From Loripinus fragilis (Eukaryota; Mollusca; Bivalvia; Lucinida; Lucinidae): a DNA stretch of 64,000 nt. Location: contig OZ026515.1 of assembly GCA_964019695.1 (NCBI GenBank), positions 140,055,549 to 140,119,548 of the forward strand, read 5' to 3'. The notes below the pieces were generated by a model. That model was given only the letters and a program-made list of their open reading frames with translations. It was not told the DNA's origin and searched no databases. The position numbers and the translations under genes were made by a program. The first letter of the stretch is position 1. Every line of letters begins with the position of its first letter. This document shows, piece after piece, positions 57,059 to 64,000 of this stretch.

Positions 57059-57810
57059 CGGGGGGTTATGGTTGGTCGTTATTTTGTTATTTTGTTTTGC
57101 ACTACTTTGTTTCTAGTTTTTCAATCATCTCGCTGGGAAAAAAGTTAGCTGGCTGCTTTACTTTAATTGTCTTTTAAGTAAGTGTGCTGTGTCTCTTTCT
57201 CACGGTGCTGTAGGTTGGTCTACATTGTGTGCTTGTGGCGTTTCCTAGTCATACTCATTCTTTTTTCATGTGATTTGATTAGTTCAATTTTAAAAATCCC
57301 CACTGAAAGCACCACCCGCAAGGCTCTGCTGTATGCTAGTAGGATAAATGTTTTACCATGGCCATCCTGCTACTCTGATCGAAACCCTAAATCGAGCACA
57401 TATGCGATGCGATTGTCAGGAATTACCTGCGTATTGTCCGTTCAATTTTACAGATAAAGAAGATAGAAATTGGAAGACTTTATTTATTTTATGAATATTA
57501 GAAGGCAAACTGACTTACGTTTAAAAATAATTCAGTATCATATCTCATAAATATGGAATATGTGACAAATTGCTATTCTGTTTTACGTATTGATTTCTTT
57601 AAAAAATTGTAAATTTGCGACTTTCGTTTTTTGAAGTTTTCAACTCAAACTTCCATATTTTAAAAGTTCTGAGTCAAATGTCTCTGAAAATAATTATGTG
57701 TTACCGGAAAACATTGTTCTAATGTATTCCAAAATATTTTTAAATTCAAAATTCAAGTTTTTAAGAAAATGCCAAAACAAAAGTGTATGCGTTAGAAGAT
57801 TCCTTAGGTG
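56356..57810 (+). mobile_element. Tc1/mariner-type non-autonomous TIR element, copy 2 (1,455 bp)
   Basis: Inverse copy of 48,352-49,805 with the same ends (TACTTAAGGAATCTTCTAAC and GTTAGAAGATTCCTTAGGTG) and a flanking TA on each side (56,354-56,355 and 57,811-57,812). The visible differences are single bases and the length of the (TG)n tract at 57,016-57,056. The type A module lies at about 56,650-57,265. No transposase is encoded. Because both copies share the captured module, capture came before copying. Confidence 0.87.
56650..57265 (+). mobile_element. Type A 3' module captured inside TIR element copy 2
   Basis: GACTCCATGATGACCATGGC, GCTGGACCTATTGTAGCTCA, TTGACTGCCAGTGAGTTGAG, GACGACAGCAGAATCTAGGG and GGCGTTTCCTAGTCATACTC. 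Same position and boundaries as in copy 1. Confidence 0.72.
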
Positions 57811-57812
57811 TA

Positions 57813-58151
57813 CTTGTAAATGATGCTACAGTCGCTGTCATACTAAAACAGCAACATGATAAGGTTCTTGTCTGAGACATACGACTCCTATATAATTAAA
57901 ACTCTGTTGCCTTTATAAATATTCTAGTATATATTTGAGAAATAAATGGCACAAACGTAGTACCTTTGTTTGCACTGTTCAAATGCTTGTATTTAATATC
58001 ATTTAATACGATCACGGTTATTATTTTTAATCTTTCTTAGGAAGCAAACCTCTTCTAATAATATTTTTGTTAAAATTAACATGTGATAATGTCTCGCTAT
58101 ATTGGCTAAATTACGATAAGTGCCACACATGTTATCAAATTTGTAAATATA
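57813..58151. other. AT-rich spacer, no gene recognised
   Basis: Nothing recognised. Confidence 0.5.
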
Positions 58152-58726
58152 CTAGCCAAAAGTTCTAACTGGCCACCTGCATTTCATTAGTTTTCTTCGA
58201 AATGTAAAACGACATGACTACACTTTTTGCACCTCTAAATAGCCAGGCGTGTCATGTACCCTAGACATTAAAGATATTGACAACATGCTCAACAGTTCGT
58301 GCAGGGTTCCCATTTGAATAGTGGTACCCCCATTTTTAAAATTCGCAATTTGGCATAGTTTGTAAGTCATGACTTTTTAAAATAGCCCACTTTCATGCGC
58401 AAAACGTTTTCATTTCAACAGCCACACTCATATTGAACACTATAGTGCTAAAATGAACACTCCATCTGCATGGGACTCGTTGTTATTGGCCAAAATGTCT
58501 AAAATTACCCCACCATCCAATGCAAATTCTTGTGAATTTAAAAATTGAGGGCATGTGTATTCGGCGAAGCCTCCTGGATACAATTTTGAGAATTTGCTAA
58601 GCCGTTTTCTGGTATCATTTATTGATAGGCTGGCCTATTCGGGAATGAAAATGAAATCTGTATAGTGCTTAAAGCTTCTTAGAAAATCGATAAAAACGCA
58701 CGTGGCCGGATAGAACTTTTGACTAG
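58152..58726. mobile_element. 575-bp TA-flanked TIR element
   Basis: Left end CTAGCCAAAAGTTCTAACTG then GCCACCTGCATTT pairs with right end AAACGCACGTGGCCGGATAG then AACTTTTGACTAG, about 33 bp with a few mismatches. TA flanks both sides (58,150-58,151 and 58,727-58,728). No open frame encodes a transposase. Confidence 0.8.
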
Positions 58727-58728
58727 TA

Positions 58729-59400
58729 TATATGCCAAAATGAAAAGCATGTGTGCAGGTAAAATGTAAATTTGCATGACGGTAAACAATGAAATGTAAT
58801 CCAAAATATTACATAGAAGGTGTCTTTAGGGACTGTGGAGTTAATAGTACCATTAATACATTCCCTGGTGCATGAATTTACGTCGACAGTAAGCTATAAT
58901 AAGTGCTCTTCGCAAAAGCATAAACGGTTGCTTCTTCTGTCTTAAAAATAGAAAACAGATAAAAGCATTAAACCCAATCATTAGATGCTATAAGTAGATA
59001 TACAAAAATGTAACGAAGGTAACGGAGGCGGATGCAGAACTGCTGAAAATGAATCTGTTGCATGTTTTATTTAGACTTACTATAGACATGGGTAAACGTT
59101 TGTGTTCCAACAAATTAAAAAAACAATATTTTTTATATTGTTCTTCTACGGTAACATTTTCACATGCTTATTATGAAAAACTGACCACAGATAACGAAAC
59201 AACATGGTTGTTTTAGCTCCACCTTACATATGACAGCTCTGTATTCTTATTCTCAGGGAGTGCAATAGAGCATATTTTTCAAATTTGGTCCCTAGACCAT
59301 TATAACCAGGCAACCAGACTGCACATAATATCCATGCTATAACCCACACTTTAAAAAGAAGACTTTCCAAAGATTCTTGTGAATTTATGAATTAATTCGT
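58729..59400. other. AT-rich spacer, no gene recognised
   Basis: Nothing recognised. Confidence 0.5.
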
Positions 59401-59404
59401 CATA

Positions 59405-59760
59405 TTAGATATTTGGTTTGCATGAAAGACCCCTATCGTATCAATGCATCATCTCCTAAAACATATAAATCAAGATATAACAAGGAGATAAAGCAAAGAT
59501 TAGGACTCAACAGTAAATAAAACTGAATACCGGAGCAAAAGAAATCCAACAGGTAAAACCCGGTGGGCCCGACAAACAGCTAAGCATCAGGCCCCTACCA
59601 TCTCATCAATGGATAAGTCTTTAAGTCCGAACAATCATAGAGTCTGAAGTCCGACCCACCGGCGTGCAATTAAAGAGGAAAGCAAAGTTGCCAACCGTGA
59701 TTGGGCTGACCAACAAGCATGCAGTCTGTTGCAATACATTAATGTTATAGCCAGTGTTTT
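59405..59760 (-). mobile_element. 3' module of RT copy 9 (type B landmarks, reverse)
   Basis: TTGGTTTGCATGAAAGACCC, ATAAATCAAGATATAACAAG, ACTCAACAGTAAATAAAACT, GAATACCGGAGCAAAAGAAA and GTGGGCCCGACAAACAGCTA match 54,980-55,180 in reverse. Then GAGTCTGAAGTCCGACCCAC and GCGTGCAATTAAAGAGGAAA lead into the RT end. This directly links a type B module to an RT relic. The distal half of the module is missing. Confidence 0.72.
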
Positions 59761-60830
59761 TATAATGGGAAATAATATTAAACGATCAACTCTGAGTGTC
59801 TTCAGTAGAATTTAGAAAATGATTCACGAAGTTCATGATATTGAAAGCCTTGTTGTAGTAATTTAACACTCCAAACTTGAGGAAAAATTGCAGGAGATGA
59901 CTTATAATATAAGCGCTTGCTTACTCTCAGATCCTGTACCATGACATTTCTTTACCGTAATATACATGTCTAGTTACAAATAAAATATCATTTTAACTAA
60001 CAGTCCAAAATTAGTTTCTATTGTTGAATTCACGTACAGCTGAGCATACTCTTGCAAAACAAATGGGCTGCGAAATATATACAACATAAGAAGGGGGCGA
60101 GGAACATCTCAATCCAGAAAAAGGAAATCAACCTTTAAAATCAAAATCATCTCGTTTATCGTAAACTTTAGATGAACTATATAATTAGTCATGGACAAAA
60201 CGCAATGAGTTCAAGGTAAGTAAAGGTGCAAAGATCAAGAATCGATACAATCAAGTACCACACCTGAACCAGGATACCAATGGGAAAGTGACAAACTCAC
60301 AGCAGACACCACAAACGAGAGCCAAGAGGTCAGCCCTTTCCCAGCAGGTGACCACAAAGCACATATAAATAGACGCGCACAAAGACAAAGCAAACACAAG
60401 ACAGAACAAAAACATAAAAGATCAACAAAAGAAGTTCCGCCTTGAAGTCTAAAAAGGGTTATTTAGTATCAAATGATTTTGCCTCATTAACTGATGTTCT
60501 TTGGTATATATCTGACTTGCCATTTTTTTTCAAAATAAAGATTATCAATATTCAATAAGTCATCTAGATAACTTCATCCTGAATATCGTTTGAAAGAGAC
60601 AACATGAAGAATCTCTCATGACAAAACGAAATCAAATCTGAAAAAGGGGTAACACAATTAGTACCAGCTAGAATTATAACTACAATTGTTTTTATACAAT
60701 TTAGGGCCAAATCAAATAAATGTTGTGTCCAAACGGTAATGTAGAGTGTCACAAACTTTCTGACATAACCATAATGTATTTTCATATAAGGTGATTTCTC
60801 TGGAGTGAGTACAATTTTCATTATGCACAT
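59761..60830 (-). pseudogene. Reverse transcriptase relic, copy 9, interrupted by an insertion
   Basis: Reverse-strand translation gives SYLDDLLNIDNLYFEK (motif C, about 60,545-60,590), the KVYDKRDDFDFK stretch near 60,150 and the QSELIV-type C-terminus near 59,790. The RT is split at 60,216-60,443 by a type B module: GAGTTCAAG on one side and TCTAAAAAGGG on the other join to match the uninterrupted copies. Motif B (around 60,640) is decayed and the N-terminal part is absent. A 100-codon frame at 60,564-60,866 is partly RT-derived. Confidence 0.72.
60216..60443 (-). mobile_element. Type B module nested in RT copy 9
   Basis: GTAAGTAAAGGTGCAAAGAT, CACACCTGAACCAGGATACC, CAGCCCTTTCCCAGCAGGTG, ending AAGAAGTTCCGCCTTG. 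Flanking AAG on both sides could be a short target duplication. Its clean insertion shows that this 3' module moves without the RT part. Confidence 0.8.
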
Positions 60831-62404
60831 GCGTAACCCCGTAATGGGAGTTAGGCGTATGAACAATCTTCTGAGTTATTCACGTTATCTCCATCTGTAC
60901 CTGCCACATAGCATAGCTACACAAACCTGGTACGTGACTTATGTAGCATGCTGACAGATGCACCAAAAAAACTTCATTCGGCGTGATATTTGCAGTTAAA
61001 TTTGTAATTTGACGCAGGAATAATTCTATTGACGGGATGCTAATCTTTTTTTTTTTCATTATTGGCCATTCATCTGCACATTCGTATTCTCTTTTGTGAA
61101 CTTGTCTTCTGGATAATTTTGCATGCTCTTTTTACGTCTGCTGTTTTTTTTCAATTAATATTTTCAATAAGATCTTTTATGACAACGACTGGTTAGAAAC
61201 AACTTGGATCAAGGTAAGGCTAGACGTTTTGTCGGACCTGATCTGGGTCCAAACTGTCTACATATGACATCAAGAGATGTAACTAGCAGGCCAAGAGTTA
61301 ATGAACGCACCAGATCGTGATTGTTGCTGCTGCATTGCAGTTAGTCTTAATTTCTGATCAAATAGATGTATCATATAAAAATGCATCACGAGTGTTAGGG
61401 TAGGATAGAAAAATCAGTCCGAAGGATCGCCGTTTTGCATCACAAGGCTTGCCGGCTATCCTACCCTCACACGGGGGATGGATTTTTTTTCTTGCTCACC
61501 ACTGTTTTTATTTATTTATTTTAAAATAATTATCTAAATTAGCTTCCCGAAGTCCCTGAATACGCGAAGATGCAATTTCACATGATGACGTTACTTGACG
61601 TCCTGGGTAATATAGCATGGGTAAGATAAGATTTTCTATTCCAGGGTAAAATCTCAGATATCCTTTTCCGGTGTGCAAGAATCTTAATTTCTGACCAAAT
61701 AGCTGTATCATTTTAAATATTGCATAGCAAAATATTCCATTAATTTTCGGAAACGTAAGTTAACCGTTCTGTGTTCTTCTCTTTGACTACTAGTGTCGTC
61801 CGCTAATACCTTTGCAAATAGTTTGGACCAAGAGCAGGTCCAACAAAAAGATCTGGGTCCGAACTATGGGACACTCTGGTGGTATTTCTGAAAGGACTTT
61901 TCAAAACTATTGGTTTAAAAAAATCAGCAGAGGACAAAAAGCATGCAAAATTATGCAGTAGGCAAAGGAGAGTAACGCACAAATCTGTTTTCTTTATTTT
62001 ATATAGAGGCATGCATATGGTAGAGCAAATATTAGCAACTTTTACTATTAACCTGCTATGTAGCATCACCTAGTAGGCTTCTATCAATTTGGTTCATATT
62101 AGAACACTGGGGCTAAAATGGCCATACTCTGCGAGGTCACGTGTTTTACATACATATTAGGCCTTTATTAGAAAAAGAAATCTTGTCAATATCCACAAGG
62201 CGCAGAGCCTTTACATTTGTTATATCAGATCACCTGGTATACCTCAAATTATGGCCCCACTCCGGGTTTCACATGTTTTGCAGACTAGGCCTATATATAG
62301 AACACATATTCTTCTCTGAAACCTTAAGAGCTAGAGCCTAGTTTTGGTCTGTAGCATCACATAGTAGGCGTCTACTAAAGTTGTTCAAATTATGGCCTTC
62401 AGCC
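60831..62404. other. AT-rich spacer with local duplicated blocks
   Basis: CTTAATTTCTGATCAAATAG (61,347) and CTTAATTTCTGACCAAATAG (61,682) are direct repeats, as are GATCTGGGTCCAAACT (61,240) and GATCTGGGTCCGAACT (61,850). GTTAGGGTAGGATA (61,396) and TATCCTACCCTC (61,458) are inverse. These suggest decayed mobile elements. The 67-codon minus-strand frame at 61,508-61,711 (FYPGIENLILPMLYYPGRQV) looks repeat-derived. I recognise no gene. Confidence 0.45.
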
Positions 62405-62415
62405 AAAAATGATTT

Positions 62416-62718
62416 TTGTTTGTTTGTTTTGTTGCTTTACGTCCCATATCAACAGCTATGGTCATTGCGGGACGGTCAGTTCACCTAACCACACTATTTC
62501 CTGGGCAGGCTTGAGCAAGCGGTTAACCAGTAATTCGTGCACATACTTTCGCTTGTAACTGACAACAACCCTTCTTGAATGAATCAGCGGAAGGGAGGAG
62601 AATGACCGTAGAAATTATTTCATGATCAATCTCCACGAAAGTATGGGACCGGGCCGGGATCGAACTCCCGACCCCTGGAATTGCAGTCAGACACGCATCT
62701 GTAGCCAGACACGTTACC
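62416..62718 (-). mobile_element. tRNA-derived SINE with 11-bp target duplication
   Basis: The element is flanked by perfect AAAAATGATTT duplications (62,405-62,415 and 62,719-62,729). Read on the minus strand, it starts with a tRNA-like head whose B box is GAGTTCGATCCCGGCC (about 62,650-62,666), preceded by TCTGGCTACAGATGCG as the A-box region. The body includes TTCTACGGTCATTCTCCTCC and GTGAACTGACCGTCCCGC, and the 3' end is ATATGGGACGTAAAGCAACA with a CAAACAAACAAA tail. It is non-coding, transcribed by RNA polymerase III and mobilised by a partner LINE. The 3' part resembles a SINE type I recall from bivalves. A 94-codon frame at 62,523-62,807 is a by-product. Confidence 0.9.
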
Positions 62719-62729
62719 AAAAATGATTT

Positions 62730-64000
62730 AATCCTTAACCACGGAAAATCGGAAATGATGGCCTTACTTACAGTGCTAAATTTGAAACTATACCAACTCG
62801 TATTCATAACAATTTAACGGCAATATAAATGTGTTTTTTGCAGAAAAACAAAGGATAGTAACGTTCTACAGCATGATTTAAGAGGTAATATATATTTCCT
62901 GACATGTAGTGAATTTCCAAATCGGATATGTACTACTGGTTAGTTTTGATAAGAAAGGCGAACATATTAAAACTTTGAATGTAAACAAAAAAGGTCTAAA
63001 AGTAGCATTCAGAACTGACATGTGCTAGCTAATGTCCCTATCATATGCATAGATCTGCTGCATAGCCATGGATTTTTGACAATTTGTCCAATGATTTATT
63101 GTCAGTTAAAAGGGTCATCACATGTCCACCGTGTTTAAAGAATGACATCAAGGCACCAACACAGAGTTTATCACGGTTTTACCTGAATTCTCATTTCTTT
63201 TGGGCAGCTGCTGAGGCCCCTACACTACGCGAAAAAGGATTCAGCAAATATGCACAAAGTATGTGGTCTGAAAGTTACTCATTTAGCATTGGGCGGTTGC
63301 ATGAAATTCTCCGATTGCACGACCCCTAGGAATACACCACAATCACTATTTGAGTACTTCTGTCTGTCCGTTACCAGTGAGTGGAACTGTTCTTAATTCT
63401 TGAACCACATGGTATAGTTTATCACATTTTGAATACATATGCATGTCAACTTTTCCTAGCCTAAATATTCTTTTGTAAGTTTGAGTAGATAAACGATAAA
63501 TTGTATTTTAAAGTTTTGTTTTGAAATTTTTAAAATGTATTTCTTTCCTTTCAGCCGAAATGTTTTGGATTTTTTTTTTTTACTTTTTTTCAAAATAAGT
63601 CAACTTAAAAAAAAGATTTACTCATGTTAACATTATTTGAAATTAGAAAAATGAATTTATTTTTTTATTTCAATTTGAATTTGTACATACGAAAGTTTGA
63701 CAACTCCTTTGCATTTGAAAAAATCTTATTCATGAAAAAATTCAAACCTCATAAGACATCACAGAATAATGCATTGTGGGATAGATATATTTTTAGTTTT
63801 TCAAGTATGTTTTGATTTTTACCTTTTCAGTTGATCTTTATATGATATTTGTATCAAATTTTGCATACTAATTTATCTTAATATTGTCTATCAACGTTGG
63901 TATGCAAAACGGTGGCGAGTATTTGCCGATCATCATTTTGGCCAGTCAAGGTCTTTTAGAAAAATACTTATAATTTTGAAGCGCACGGTATATTTTAATC
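62730..64000. other. AT-rich right end, no gene recognised
   Basis: Open frames at 63,084-63,329 (81 codons) and 63,624-63,815 (63 codons) show no recognisable domain. T-rich runs at 63,570-63,615. Nothing else identified. Confidence 0.5.

Noticed and set aside
62523..62807. 94-codon minus-strand frame
   Set aside because: Runs through the SINE and its flank, and is non-coding by context.
63084..63329. 81-codon plus-strand frame as a host exon
   Set aside because: No family motif, no visible splice-site or codon-bias support. Frames of this length are expected by chance in 64 kb.

Overview
This window reads as eukaryotic, AT-rich, repeat-dominated intergenic DNA. I found no host protein-coding gene, rRNA or functional tRNA that I can support. 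The dispersed repeats (reverse-transcriptase relics with GTxCAP and YLDD motifs, a tRNA-derived SINE with an ACGTCCCATAT-type 3' half and a CAAA-rich tail, many foldback/TIR elements, and a dispersed repeat starting AGCTCACCTGA) resemble what I remember from bivalve mollusc genomes. The taxon is therefore an inference, not something the sequence proves.

Region 1 (about 1,166-24,830) is one uninterrupted minisatellite of a 45-bp unit, roughly 525 copies. It has higher-order structure and at least four large internal duplications. From about 5,400 to its right edge it keeps a perfect 45-bp register. Its edges are degenerate and its centre is homogenised, as expected for an array evolving by unequal exchange. 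The plus-strand frame is closed every few units by a TAA-bearing variant. One minus-strand frame stays open for hundreds of codons and would encode a Cys/His-rich 15-residue repeat.

Region 2 (about 24,830-38,870) holds relics of one reverse-transcriptase element family (probably Penelope-like), each followed by a shared 3' module. Five degenerate RT copies are visible here. The region also holds a 1.3-kb mariner-type non-autonomous element with TA target duplication, a foldback element and an (AG)n tract.

Region 3 (about 38,870-48,340) starts with a degenerate ~160-bp satellite array that begins at the 3' end of an RT element. It continues with several small inverted-repeat elements, another RT 3' module, a pair of ~220-bp palindromic elements and a 41-bp minisatellite.

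Region 4 (about 48,340-64,000) holds two near-identical 1.45-kb TIR elements in opposite orientation 6.5 kb apart, both carrying the same captured retroelement 3' module. It also holds more RT relics, a 1.7-kb dispersed element with four internal ~460-bp repeats, another TA-flanked TIR element and an intact-looking SINE with an 11-bp target duplication.

The parts relate as layers of insertion. Retroelement 3' modules sit in TIR elements and satellites, and the TIR elements were copied after capture. The two most unusual items are the phase-perfect 45-bp array with its open antisense frame, and the paired TIR elements carrying a retroelement tail.
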